Of a stretch of DNA of 64,000 nt, positions 17,903 through 26,542 are shown in pieces (the first letter of the stretch is position 1; every line of letters starts with the position of its first letter). Under the pieces are notes generated by a model. The model was not told where the DNA came from, did no database searches, and worked only from the letters and a program-made list of their open reading frames with translations. Made by a program: the position numbers and the translations under genes. This DNA comes from an uncultured Flavobacteriaceae bacterium (GTDB lineage Bacteria > Bacteroidota > Bacteroidia > Flavobacteriales > Flavobacteriaceae): positions 186,001 to 250,000 of the forward strand of contig CANMFO010000001.1 in NCBI GenBank assembly GCA_947497245.1. The letters are read 5' to 3'.

Positions 17903-18008
17903 CAGGCAGGTTACAAAATGGCAATCATGGTGATAACTAATTCCCTTTTCTAAAACGGACCATGAAGACCGATGTATTCGTCTTCCCCCGAAGACGACGA
18001 CCTGCCTG
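17903..18008. repeat. Nested inverted repeats between the two secreted-protein genes
   Basis: An outer 9-bp inverted repeat (CAGGCAGGT at 17903-17911, ACCTGCCTG at 18000-18008) encloses an inner 7-bp hairpin with a 4-base loop (CGTCTTC at 17979-17985, GAAGACG at 17990-17996). A third GAAGAC at 17964-17969 can pair with the same GTCTTC, so two inner hairpins exclude each other. The whole element lies between two genes that are probably co-transcribed from the minus strand. Confidence 0.45.
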
Positions 18009-18052
18009 CTGTATGATGGGGCATGGCATGGTTGATTTTTCCAGTGCGAGGC

Positions 18053-18823
18053 CTATTTGTTCGGTGAATAGCCCATCTCGGGACGCATACGTCCTTCTAT
18101 TGGTTCATAATCGGTCAGAGTGCCCATGAAATTGGTAAACGTGGTCTGCCATTTTTCCCCTAGGAGGGCGTTGTTTTCAGCAATTTTATTGGCATAGTCC
18201 GCTGGGTCTTTGGCCGCTATGGCTACCATATAAAATGCGCCCCGGGTACCAAAACCACTGCTGTATACGCGATAGTGGAGCTTGGACCCCCCGCTTTCGA
18301 ACAATTTTTTAATCGCCTGCGCCTTTTCTTTGACCGCTGCCCTGTTGCCCGGAGTGTACCGATAGTAATGGAATTTTCTGTAATCCTGCCCCTCTGGGGT
18401 TTGCGTAATGCCCCCGGGCATATAGGACAGTTCCTTATCCAAGTGTAGAACATAGTTATGCTCAATATCATAGCATTTGTCCATTCGATCGAACAGGGCC
18501 CCCATTTTGTCCTCACCCATTTTTTCGGCCAGGGTTTTGAACACTGGCTTGTCGATATCGGCCATGTTGTCGATGGGGCTTACCCATAGGTACCTGTTGT
18601 CGGCGGTGTTTGTAACAATCACGCTCATTTCCTGAATGTTGTATTTTTTCATGTTTGCCGTCAATTCTTTGCAAACGGTTTCATACTCTGCCACCATTCC
18701 GGGTTTTACCACATCTTCATGTATCCAAAAGGCTTGTGAATTGGACCCGTCCTGTGCTCGTACCGGACCGTATACCATGAACAAGGTCATGGCCATCAAA
18801 AGTGTTGTTGTAAGTGTTTTCAT
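18053..18823 (-). CDS. Secreted protein of unknown function, same architecture as its neighbour
   Basis: No family recognised. The 256-residue product has a signal peptide ending near AQ (residues 1-24). As in the next gene, two strand-helix-strand units can be drawn: the first around VVKPGMVAEYETVCKEL with IVTNTADNRYLWVS, the second around YRYTPGNRAAVKEKAQAI with YRVYSSGFGTRGAFYMV. This suggests a tandem of ferredoxin-like domains. Identity to the neighbour is too low to be sure by eye, so common descent is inference. It starts 38 bases after the SnoaL-like gene, consistent with one transcript. Such domains often bind small hydrophobic ligands, but nothing here shows one. Confidence 0.6.
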   Translation of the reverse strand: MKTLTTTLLMAMTLFMVYGPVRAQDGSNSQAFWIHEDVVKPGMVAEYETVCKELTANMKKYNIQEMSVIVTNTADNRYLWVSPIDNMADIDKPVFKTLAEKMGEDKMGALFDRMDKCYDIEHNYVLHLDKELSYMPGGITQTPEGQDYRKFHYYRYTPGNRAAVKEKAQAIKKLFESGGSKLHYRVYSSGFGTRGAFYMVAIAAKDPADYANKIAENNALLGEKWQTTFTNFMGTLTDYEPIEGRMRPEMGYSPNK

Positions 18824-18861
18824 TGTTTTTGATTTTAATTAGTAGTTATTTGAGTAAGCGC

Positions 18862-19383
18862 TTATTCCATTATCGGGGCGTTCAAGGTGTACCCCAGTTG
18901 CCGGAACATTTCTAGCTCATTGTAATAGGCATCTTCACGGATTATTTTACCTTCCTTGTTGAATAGTACTTTGGAGTACCCCTTTATCTCTATTTTTTTT
19001 CCTGTTGGTGCGGTTCCCGCGAACCTTCCCGTATTTGTACCCGAAAAGACCCATTGGGTGAAAAGGTGATGATCCTTGACCACTATGTCGGCAGTGCTGA
19101 CCCTTGCATCGGGAAACCCCATAAAATAGCCGTTTAGCTGGACTTCCGCTTCGCTTCGGTTGTTCACTACACGGACGCCGTTCAGGTTTTTGGCGTAATT
19201 TTCCGCGGAAAGAGCTTCGAACCGATCCATATCCCTCTCGTTCCAAACGTCATGGACGAAACTTTTGAAATTGGAAACCAGTTCCCTTTCATTCTCTAAG
19301 GTTTCGAAACCACGTTTCCTATCGGCCTTGCACGTGAAGGCCAACAACATCAGCAGTATCCAAAAAAGACCTAGCGATTTCAT
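18862..19383 (-). CDS. SnoaL-like / ester cyclase-like lipoprotein
   Basis: A 173-residue lipoprotein (lipobox LAFTC, Cys18) whose mature part is an NTF2-like cone with the SnoaL pattern: FVHDVWNERDMDRFEAL at the first helices, then FMGFPDARV, TQWVFSGTNTGRF and IREDAYYNELEM. SnoaL enzymes close polyketide rings by aldol chemistry, but most SnoaL-like proteins outside polyketide clusters have no proven activity, and no polyketide genes are present here. It appears to be the first gene of a three-gene secreted-protein unit reaching down to 17080, and is divergent from the TPR kinase gene. Confidence 0.8.
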   Translation of the reverse strand: MKSLGLFWILLMLLAFTCKADRKRGFETLENERELVSNFKSFVHDVWNERDMDRFEALSAENYAKNLNGVRVVNNRSEAEVQLNGYFMGFPDARVSTADIVVKDHHLFTQWVFSGTNTGRFAGTAPTGKKIEIKGYSKVLFNKEGKIIREDAYYNELEMFRQLGYTLNAPIME

Positions 19384-19585
19384 ATTCCCTTTTATAGGTA
19401 TTGGTATTATTTTCGGGGGAACGGTGACACTGGTTGTACTAAAAGAACTGATTTATTGATAATTTGGAAGGCGGATCGGGACGAACGTACCTTTTGAGTG
19501 TCCGAACGCACCTTTTTATTTATCAAACAATAGTTGGCAATAAAGTTGTATATTTAACTGTTTCACCCATCACCAACCAAACCGA

Positions 19586-21550
19586 ATGATGAAAGGCTTT
19601 TTCTTGAAAGCTGCTTGTTTTTGGACCTTTTCTATACTGAATTGTGGACCGATCATGGCCCAGATCGTAGACCTTCACAGCGAAACCCCTTACAAAAAGA
19701 TTTTTGTACACACCGATAATTTTGGAGCCTCCTACCTAGAAATACTGGAAGAATCCTACCCCAAGCTGAAAACAGATTCGCTCCGTTTCTCCATGCTCAA
19801 TGATCTGGCCTATTATTGGCATACGCGAAACCTGGTAAAGGCCATGGTTTTCACCCAGGAAGGACTTGACCTTAGCCGGAAGAAGAAAGACCTACTGTGG
19901 GAGGGCAGGTTCCAGATTACCCAAGGCGCCATATTCCTAAGAATGGAAAAACTCGATGATGCCCAAGTGGTCCTTGAGGCCGCCAAGGACAAGGTTCAAG
20001 AGAGCGACCTGGCCTTTCTCAATACGCAGTTGGGCTACGTATACGAACGAAGGGGACAACTCGATAAGGCGGCGGACTATGCCTTGGTGTCGCTTCACTT
20101 GGGCGAAAAACGGAATGATGCAAAGGCGATCGCCCTGGCCTATAGCGATTTGAGCAATCTGTTCTGGAAACAGTCCAAGTTCGAAACAGGCCTGGAATAC
20201 GGACTTAAGTCGCTCAAGGTCTTTGAGCAGCGGGGCATTACGGATCTGGACTATGATTTCACCCTTTATGTCGTTGGCAACAATTACTTGGGAATGGGCG
20301 AATATGAGAAGGCGAAGCAGTATTATGAGCATTCCCTTGTCATTGGGGAACGCTACGGTTTTTATAATAATCTAAGCGATGTCTATATTTCCTTGACCGA
20401 CTTGTATGCCTACTTGGGAGAATTTACCAAAGCGGGTGAGGCGGGCCGCAAGGCCCTAAAATATGCAGAGTTGTTGGAGAACGAATTTATGGTGATGCGA
20501 TCATGGCTTTCCCTTGGAAAACTTCAAAATTTACAGGGAGACCACGGGACCGCGATAACAAGCCTGCAAAAATCCATAGCGGTCGCCACGGTCAATTTTG
20601 GGGACGAATTTTATTTGAGCCAGGTATACCAAGCTTTGGGAAAAGCCTATGCCGGTAACCAGGACTATCAAAGGGCATATTTGGCCTTTGCCCAATACGA
20701 CACCTTGAAAAACAAAATTTTTACCGCCGAGGCCGATCAGCGCACTTCCCGGCTCAGAACGGAATTTGACCTTGCCAATAAAGAGGGGACCATCCTATTA
20801 CAGGAGACCTTGATCAAAAAGCAACGGGCAAGGCAGACCCTCATTATCCTAATTGCCGCACTTTTGTTGCTACTGTTACTTCTTTCATACAAGGCCATTC
20901 AGAACAAGTTTAAGGTCAACCGGATACTGCAAAGGCAAAATGAGGAAAAGGCCTTTTTATTGAAGGAAATACATCATAGGGTTAAAAACAACCTGGAGAT
21001 TGTATCCAGCCTGTTGTCCCTTCAGTCTGCCCAAATCCACGATTCTGACGTTCTAGAGGCCATGAGGGAGAGCCAACATCGGGTACACAGCATGGGAATG
21101 ATCCACCAAAAGCTGTATATGGGAGAGAATTTGGCGGCGGTTGAAATGAAGGATTATTTTGGACATCTGGGCGATTATATCATCAATGCCTTTGGGGCCG
21201 AGGACCGAATTACCCTGAAGGTCGACATGGATTCCCTGGAGCTCGATGTTGATATGGCCATTCCGGTCGGACTCATTGTCAACGAACTGTTGACCAATGC
21301 CCTAAAACACGCCTTCCCCAATGCCAGAAAAGGAAAGATTACGATAGGACTAAGAGAAATGGGAAAAAAGTTGAGGTTGGACGTAATCGATGATGGAGTG
21401 GGGAAAATCATGGAAAGCAAGATGCAAGGAACCGGTTTTGGGACCCAGCTTATAGAGATTTTGACCAAACAGTTGGATGGCAAAATGTTTCTCAATATCA
21501 ATAAGGGCACGGCGGTTTCCATTCAATTCGAACTTCATAAAGCAGCATAG
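19586..21550 (+). CDS. TPR-domain sensor histidine kinase (HisKA_2 type)
   Basis: A 654-residue sensor kinase. A signal-like N-terminus is followed by tetratricopeptide repeats (about 50-390, with GYVYERRGQLDKAADYA and GNNYLGMGEYEKAKQYY), one transmembrane helix (about 417-437, Leu-rich), then the cytoplasmic kinase. The phosphoacceptor region is the HisKA_2 motif EIHHRVKNN (His463/464). The HATPase domain shows NELLTNALKHAF (N box) and DDGVG (G1). The periplasmic TPR region probably senses through protein contacts. The LytTR regulator begins 3 bases after the stop, so the two form a two-component pair; HisKA_2 with LytTR is a less usual combination than LytS with LytTR. Confidence 0.9.
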   Translation: MMKGFFLKAACFWTFSILNCGPIMAQIVDLHSETPYKKIFVHTDNFGASYLEILEESYPKLKTDSLRFSMLNDLAYYWHTRNLVKAMVFTQEGLDLSRKKKDLLWEGRFQITQGAIFLRMEKLDDAQVVLEAAKDKVQESDLAFLNTQLGYVYERRGQLDKAADYALVSLHLGEKRNDAKAIALAYSDLSNLFWKQSKFETGLEYGLKSLKVFEQRGITDLDYDFTLYVVGNNYLGMGEYEKAKQYYEHSLVIGERYGFYNNLSDVYISLTDLYAYLGEFTKAGEAGRKALKYAELLENEFMVMRSWLSLGKLQNLQGDHGTAITSLQKSIAVATVNFGDEFYLSQVYQALGKAYAGNQDYQRAYLAFAQYDTLKNKIFTAEADQRTSRLRTEFDLANKEGTILLQETLIKKQRARQTLIILIAALLLLLLLLSYKAIQNKFKVNRILQRQNEEKAFLLKEIHHRVKNNLEIVSSLLSLQSAQIHDSDVLEAMRESQHRVHSMGMIHQKLYMGENLAAVEMKDYFGHLGDYIINAFGAEDRITLKVDMDSLELDVDMAIPVGLIVNELLTNALKHAFPNARKGKITIGLREMGKKLRLDVIDDGVGKIMESKMQGTGFGTQLIEILTKQLDGKMFLNINKGTAVSIQFELHKAA

Positions 21551-21552
21551 CA

Positions 21553-22284
21553 ATGGACAGAACCACGCGTATTCTTATTGTTGAGGACGATATGATCATC
21601 GGGGCGAACATTTCTCTGCAACTCAGTAATTTGGGATACGAGGTCACGGGAATCGAATCTAGGGGGGAGGAGGCTATCGTACATGCCCGGGAGAACACTC
21701 CGGACCTGCTGCTGCTGGATATAAATTTAAAGGGATCCCTGAGCGGTATCGATACCGCCATGGCCATCCAAAAATTTCGTACCATCCCCATTGTGTACCT
21801 TACGGCCAACGGGGACGAGGATACGTTCTCCAAGGCCAAGGAGACCCATCCCAAAGCCTTTATAACAAAACCTTTCAACAAATTGGACCTACAGCGGACC
21901 CTTGAATTGGTGGTGGCGCAGATCAAGGACGACAAGAGTGTCCAAGACAACGGGAGGAATATGGAGGTAATGGAAGATCGGATTTTTGTCAGGCATAGGG
22001 GGAAAATGGAAAAGCTACTACTGGAAGATATTTTCTTTGTCGAAGCGAACCGAAATTATTGCACCCTGGTGACCGATTCGGGCAAATATGTGCTATCGAG
22101 TACGCTCAAGACCATGGAACAACTTCTTCCCAAAACCCAATTTACACGGGTACACCGCTCTTTTATCGTCAAACTTTCGAAATTGGATGTGGTGGCAGAC
22201 CAACATGTGGAGATTGGCCGCAATGCCATTCCCATCGGAAAATCATACAAGGAAACACTGCTCAACCGTATTCGGACCATTTGA
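21553..22284 (+). CDS. LytTR-family response regulator, partner of the TPR kinase
   Basis: A 243-residue regulator: receiver domain (1-125) with phosphoacceptor Asp56 (LLLLDINLKG), acidic pair Glu11-Asp12, and Lys at the usual place in ITKPF; then a LytTR DNA-binding domain (about 145-243, with EANRNYCTL and FTRVHRSFIV). LytTR domains bind direct repeats of about 10 bases in promoters. It is translated from the same message as the TPR kinase, 2 bases after its stop. A regulatory target could be the secreted TPR-like gene that follows at 22446, or unlinked genes. Confidence 0.93.
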   Translation: MDRTTRILIVEDDMIIGANISLQLSNLGYEVTGIESRGEEAIVHARENTPDLLLLDINLKGSLSGIDTAMAIQKFRTIPIVYLTANGDEDTFSKAKETHPKAFITKPFNKLDLQRTLELVVAQIKDDKSVQDNGRNMEVMEDRIFVRHRGKMEKLLLEDIFFVEANRNYCTLVTDSGKYVLSSTLKTMEQLLPKTQFTRVHRSFIVKLSKLDVVADQHVEIGRNAIPIGKSYKETLLNRIRTI

Positions 22285-22445
22285 TTGTCCTAGGATTCTT
22301 TCGCACCGCATATTTTCAAAAAGAACATGCCCGATTACAGTCCGTCCCCTTAAATGAACAGTTCGGTCTTTTCGTTTTTAATTTTCCCGGCGCACCCCTC
22401 AAATTTGTGCCCACAAACAGTATCAACCTTTAAAACGTAAAGACC

Positions 22446-23069
22446 ATGAAAAAATTAATCGCAATCGCAGCTCTTTTTGCGACAACAATCGGAACGGCCC
22501 AAGATCAGTATACCCAAGGTATGCAAAGGGCATTTGCCCTATGGGGCGAGGGAAAGACCTCGGAGGCCTCCAATATGTTCGAACGAATCGCCAATGTTGA
22601 AATGGACAATTGGCTTCCGTATTATTATGTTGCGCAGGTCAACACAGTGGCCTCCTTTGGTGAAAAGGACAAAGAGAAGTTGACGCGACAGTTGGGGAAG
22701 GCACAGGAATATGTTGACCTGGCAAAGTCCATCTCCCCCAATAATTCCGAAATACTGGTTCAACAGGCCATGGTACATACTGCATGGATCGCCTTCGATG
22801 GGGCTACATATGGGATGACCCTGTCCGGAAAGGTGGCGGCCCTGTACGCCGAAGCCCAGCAATTGGATCCCGAAAACCCCAGGGTGGTTTTTTCAAAAGC
22901 GGAGTGGGATATGGGTTCCGCACAATATTTTGGACAGGACACCACGCCCTATTGCAAGGATGTGGAACGCGCCTTGGAACTTTTTGCTAACTTTAAAGCG
23001 GAGAGCGATTTTCATCCGAATTGGGGGAGGGAACGCGCTGCCGCCACTTTGGAAAGCTGCGGAAAATAA
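22446..23069 (+). CDS. Secreted TPR-like protein
   Basis: A 207-residue protein with a signal peptide (MKKLIAIAALFATTIGTAQ). The mature part is all-helical with TPR-like spacing (MQRAFALWGEGKTSEASNMF, then YYYVAQVNTV and AQEYVDLAKSI), and two cysteines near the end (DTTPYCKDVERA, LESCGK) that could pair in the periplasm. Similar proteins occur next to signalling genes in Flavobacteriia, but I know of no function. Its stop lies 8 bases before the chosen start of the LytS-type kinase, so it is probably the first gene of that operon. Confidence 0.75.
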   Translation: MKKLIAIAALFATTIGTAQDQYTQGMQRAFALWGEGKTSEASNMFERIANVEMDNWLPYYYVAQVNTVASFGEKDKEKLTRQLGKAQEYVDLAKSISPNNSEILVQQAMVHTAWIAFDGATYGMTLSGKVAALYAEAQQLDPENPRVVFSKAEWDMGSAQYFGQDTTPYCKDVERALELFANFKAESDFHPNWGRERAAATLESCGK

Positions 23070-23077
23070 TACGTTGC

Positions 23078-24415
23078 ATGCGGAGATTTACTCGACATCT
23101 TGCCAGTGCCGCATTGATCGGTACATTGATTTACTTCGTTTTTCTGGCTGTTCACTACTTTACGGGCCGGTTCGATGGGGGAGTCCCGTATCCAAGCCTA
23201 TGGGAGGAATATTGGCAGAATATGATCTTCTCCGTAATCCTGTATATGGTAAACGCCTACTGGTTTCAGTACCTTTTGACCCATCATCGACAAGATCTGT
23301 TTACGGCCAAAAGATTCGCCATCGGCATTGCTGGAAATGTTGGGCTGTCCCTGGTAGGGATTTTTATCTCCCGGTTCATACTACTGGTCGGAATCCATCA
23401 AAAAAGCGTTTCCGGATTTTTGGCCGGGGAAACCGTGGAAGCGTACAGGCTGTCGATGCTCATTGCCGTGGTGGTCGCCCTGGTATTCTACGGTATATGG
23501 TACTATAAGTACAGGCAGGAAGCCAAGGTCAAAGAACAAAAGATCATCGCGGGAACCGCCTCGGCAAAGTTCGATGCCCTAAAGAACCAGTTAGACCCCC
23601 ATTTTTTGTTCAACAGTCTCAATGTGCTTACGAGCTTGATAGAGGAGGATCCCTACCAGGCACAGAAATTCACCACCTCCCTGAGCAAGGTATACCGCTA
23701 TGTACTGGAGCAAAAGAACAAGGATTTGGTTTCGGTCGATGAAGAAATGCAGTTTGCCAGAACCTATGTACGGCTGTTGAAAATGCGTTTTGAGGACAGT
23801 ATCCTATTTGACATTCCGGAAAAAAGTAGCGATCCCGAGGCCAAGATCGTACCGCTATCCCTTCAACTGTTGTTGGAAAATGCGGTGAAGCACAATGTGG
23901 TGACCAAGACAAAACCCCTGCACATTTCCGTTTACGAACAGCATGGTGTACTTGTGGTAAAGAACAACATTCAAGAAAAACAGGTGGTCAGGAAAAGTAG
24001 TGGTGTGGGTTTATGGAACATTCGACAACGTTATGGGATTTTGACCGATAGAGAGGTACAGATCCACCAGACGGATTCGGAATTCAGAGTTCACCTGCCG
24101 ATGTTGACCAAAAAGATATCCGCAATGGAAACACAGCAGACCTTTTTGGAGGACAAACGGTACGAGAAGGCCAAGAAAAAAGTAGAGGCCATTAAGGGGT
24201 TCTATGGCAATCTACTGGCGTATTGCATTGTAATTCCCTGTTTGACCATATTGAACTATAACACTACCAGCTTTCCATGGGTCATATTTCCGATTTTTGG
24301 ATGGGCCTTTGGTTTGATCGCGCACGGTATGGAGGCCTTTGGGTACAATCCGCTTTGGGGAAAACGTTGGGAAGAGCGCAAAATGAGGGAATATATGGAG
24401 GATGATACCTTTTAA
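23078..24415 (+). CDS. LytS-type sensor histidine kinase with C-terminal 2TM domain
   Basis: I start at 23078 (MRRFTRHLAS), just after the preceding stop; a longer frame from 23021 would overlap that gene. The 445-residue kinase has four N-terminal membrane helices (to about residue 145), a short coiled linker, and a His_kinase (PF06580) domain with His175 in DPHFLFNSLN, N box LLENAVKHNV and the G-box GVGLWNIRQRYG. Residues from about 350 form a separate 2TM domain with FYGNL, FGWAFGL and WEERKMREYMEDD, the same unit as the three small proteins downstream. This addition begins with an in-frame ATG, as if one copy of the array had been fused on. It is expected to phosphorylate the LytTR regulator at 25707. 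Confidence 0.9.
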   Translation: MRRFTRHLASAALIGTLIYFVFLAVHYFTGRFDGGVPYPSLWEEYWQNMIFSVILYMVNAYWFQYLLTHHRQDLFTAKRFAIGIAGNVGLSLVGIFISRFILLVGIHQKSVSGFLAGETVEAYRLSMLIAVVVALVFYGIWYYKYRQEAKVKEQKIIAGTASAKFDALKNQLDPHFLFNSLNVLTSLIEEDPYQAQKFTTSLSKVYRYVLEQKNKDLVSVDEEMQFARTYVRLLKMRFEDSILFDIPEKSSDPEAKIVPLSLQLLLENAVKHNVVTKTKPLHISVYEQHGVLVVKNNIQEKQVVRKSSGVGLWNIRQRYGILTDREVQIHQTDSEFRVHLPMLTKKISAMETQQTFLEDKRYEKAKKKVEAIKGFYGNLLAYCIVIPCLTILNYNTTSFPWVIFPIFGWAFGLIAHGMEAFGYNPLWGKRWEERKMREYMEDDTF

Positions 24416-24565
24416 CGCTTCCGGGTTTCCGTTGGTCAGGATCGGGACCGATGAAGGGACCGCCATGTCGAAACCCCGGTTCATCCACCAAAAACGACAA
24501 TTCGGGAACCCCTTTTTAGAAAAAGCGTGTCCAATTCGGAAATTTGACCATATAAATAAACAGAG

Positions 24566-24880
24566 ATGCAGTACTTAGAAAGCAACGATTCAAGGGAAAA
24601 CAAATATTTACGGGCCAAGGAGCGGGTAGAGGAAGTAAAGAAATTTTACACCAGTCTCGTGTCCTATGTGGTCGTTATCTCCTTTCTGGGCGGCTTGAAC
24701 TACTATTTGGATGAATGGGGGTACCCCTGGTTCCTATGGGCCGCTTTCGGTTGGGGCATCGGGTTGATTTTCCAGGCAATAAAGACGTTCGGGTTGAGTC
24801 CGTTTTTTGGAAAAAACTGGGAAGAGCGCAAGATTCGAGAGTATATGGAGGAAGAAGAAACACAAAATCGATGGGAATAG
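24566..24880 (+). CDS. 2TM domain-containing membrane protein, first free copy
   Basis: A 104-residue protein with an N-terminal charged helix (RVEEVKKFY), two membrane helices (about 33-50 and 62-82) and a conserved C-terminal tail (GKNWEERKIREYMEEE). Both ends should face the cytoplasm. This is the 2TM (PF13239) family, of unknown function, usually near LytTR systems in Bacteroidota. It is the copy closest in sequence to the C-terminus of the preceding kinase. About 150 bases without a gene separate the two; no terminator is visible there. Confidence 0.85.
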   Translation: MQYLESNDSRENKYLRAKERVEEVKKFYTSLVSYVVVISFLGGLNYYLDEWGYPWFLWAAFGWGIGLIFQAIKTFGLSPFFGKNWEERKIREYMEEEETQNRWE

Positions 24881-24889
24881 GGAAGCGGC

Positions 24890-25255
24890 ATGGCATCCCA
24901 AAACGGAATAAAAAAAAGAAACGGAATGGACACAGAGCGAATAGACAAGAAATTAAGGGCCAAAAGAAAATTGGACGATCTAAAGGGGTTTTACTGGCAC
25001 CTTGCTTCGTACCTGCTTGTCAACACAATGTTGACAGTCTTCAAGATAGCGGGAAACCTATCCAATGGGGAAAGCTTTGGTGAAGCTTTCTTTGATTTTG
25101 GAACCTTTGCCGTCTGGATGTTCTGGGGCATTGGATTGGCTTTCCACGCGGCAAAGGTCTTTTCCTATAACCCCTTTTTTAGTAAGGAGTGGGAAAAACG
25201 CCAGATTCAAAAATTCATGGAAGAAGATCGAAAGGAAGCTGAAAAATTCAAATGA
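24890..25255 (+). CDS. 2TM domain-containing membrane protein, second free copy
   Basis: A 121-residue 2TM protein. Two starts are possible: 24890, with AGGGAAG upstream, or 24926 (MDTERIDKKL), whose start aligns better with the sister proteins. Landmarks: KRKLDDLKGFYWHL, two membrane helices, WGIGLAFHAAKVF and the tail WEKRQIQKFMEED. The loop between the helices is longer than in the first copy. Its stop overlaps the start of the next gene by 4 bases (ATGA), implying translational coupling. Confidence 0.83.
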   Translation: MASQNGIKKRNGMDTERIDKKLRAKRKLDDLKGFYWHLASYLLVNTMLTVFKIAGNLSNGESFGEAFFDFGTFAVWMFWGIGLAFHAAKVFSYNPFFSKEWEKRQIQKFMEEDRKEAEKFK

Positions 25256-25605
25256 TGGAAAACAAGCAGGACAGGATAGAAAAATTGACCAAGGCCAGGA
25301 AAAGGGTCGAAAACATCAAATGTTTTTATACCCATTTGATAATGTTCTTTTTTGGTGCGCTACTGTTGCTCTTGGGTAGGGGCGCTATTTTGGGATTCTT
25401 TGTGTCCAGGGGGATGGACGATGGGGATTTTTTAAAATGGGTGGGATGGAACGTATATTTGATCCCCGTTATTTGGGGGATGGGCCTGGGTATTGCCGCT
25501 CTTTTTCTTTTTGGTTTTAAATCGATGGGCATCAAAAATTGGGAAGACCGACAGCTTCGAAAGTATATGGAGGAAGACGACCAAAATATCCAGAAATACG
25601 AATAA
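25252..25605 (+). CDS. 2TM domain-containing membrane protein, third free copy
   Basis: A 117-residue 2TM protein, the most diverged of the set. It keeps RKRVENIKCFYTHL, two membrane helices, WGMGLGI and the tail WEDRQLRKYMEEDD. The start overlaps the previous gene by 4 bases. Like its sisters it has no periplasmic domain, so any role is within the membrane or at its cytoplasmic face, perhaps as a partner of the kinase's own 2TM domain. Confidence 0.83.
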   Translation: MMENKQDRIEKLTKARKRVENIKCFYTHLIMFFFGALLLLLGRGAILGFFVSRGMDDGDFLKWVGWNVYLIPVIWGMGLGIAALFLFGFKSMGIKNWEDRQLRKYMEEDDQNIQKYE

Positions 25606-25706
25606 GCGAGGTTTCAGAAGAACCGGTGCAAGGGTTTCGTGCCCGGACCTTAGGGCAATAAAACCTTGGAATCAATGGATTATATCAAAAATAACCCGAA
25701 CCAAAG

Positions 25707-26462
25707 ATGAAGACCATTATCATTGAAGACGAAAAACCCGCTGCAAGGCGCTTATCGCGACTTTTGGCCGACTTGAACGTGGAGGTGTCGACCATGTTGC
25801 ATTCCGTGGAGGAGGCCATCGATTGGTTTCGGGATAATCCACATCCCGACTTGATCTTTTTGGACATCCAACTTTCAGATGGACTCTCGTTCGAGATTTT
25901 TGAGGAGGTAGAGGTGCAGAGTGCCATCATTTTTACTACGGCCTATGACGAATACGCACTGCAGGCCTTTAAGCTCAACAGTATCGACTATTTGTTGAAA
26001 CCCATCGATGATGAGGAATTGGAAACTGCGGTAAAAAAATACCGCACCTTAAAACCGCAATCGCAAAAACTGTCACTGGATTTTGAGGACATCAGGAACT
26101 TGTTGGTCAACCCTCTCGAGCGCGAATACAAAAAGCGGTTTACCGTTAGGGTAGGGCAGCACCTTAAGATCATCAATGCCGATGAGGTGGAATGTTTTTA
26201 TAGTGAGAACAAAGGAACGTATGCCGCGACCATCGACGGAAGAAATTATTTGCTGGAAACGACTTTGGAAAATTTGGAAACCGAGCTCGAACCCAAAACG
26301 TTCTTCCGGATCAGTAGGAAATTCTACATCAATATCAACCATATCAAGGACATCGTTTCATACACGAACTCTAGGCTTCAAATTAAACTGAATCGTTTTT
26401 CAGAGCGAGAAATCATCGTTAGCAGGGAACGAGTAAGGGATTTTAAGTTATGGTTGGAATAA
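25707..26462 (+). CDS. LytTR-family response regulator, partner of the LytS-type kinase
   Basis: A 251-residue regulator: receiver domain with Glu7-Asp8 and phosphoacceptor Asp53 (LIFLDIQLSDG), conserved TTAYDEYALQAF and the Lys-Pro of LLKPID; then a LytTR DNA-binding domain (about 140-251) with CFYSENKGTYA and FFRISRKFYININHI. It ends the run of plus-strand genes from 22446 and is 101 bases after the third 2TM gene. Architecture matches the AgrA/LytR group, and pairing with a PF06580 kinase is the usual arrangement. Confidence 0.93.
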   Translation: MKTIIIEDEKPAARRLSRLLADLNVEVSTMLHSVEEAIDWFRDNPHPDLIFLDIQLSDGLSFEIFEEVEVQSAIIFTTAYDEYALQAFKLNSIDYLLKPIDDEELETAVKKYRTLKPQSQKLSLDFEDIRNLLVNPLEREYKKRFTVRVGQHLKIINADEVECFYSENKGTYAATIDGRNYLLETTLENLETELEPKTFFRISRKFYININHIKDIVSYTNSRLQIKLNRFSEREIIVSRERVRDFKLWLE

Positions 26463-26509
26463 ACAAGAATAAATAACTGATTGATAGAGTTATAGATATG
26501 TCAATAGAT

Positions 26510-26541
26510 TTTTCTTATACTTAGAATTTAGTAAGAAAAAC
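26510..26541. terminator. Possible bidirectional terminator, AT-rich
   Basis: TTTTTCTTA (26510-26518) and TAAGAAAAA (26533-26541) are perfect 9-bp inverted copies between two convergent genes. The stem is AT-rich, so termination would be weak; position is the main argument. Confidence 0.3.
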
Positions 26542-26542
26542 C

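Noticed and set aside
18862-19383. Polyketide biosynthesis cluster
   Set aside because: Only a SnoaL-like fold is present; there is no ketosynthase or other pathway gene.
24566-25605. 2TM proteins as holins or toxins
   Set aside because: They share clear family motifs with the kinase C-terminus and sit inside a signalling operon, with no lysis or antitoxin genes nearby.
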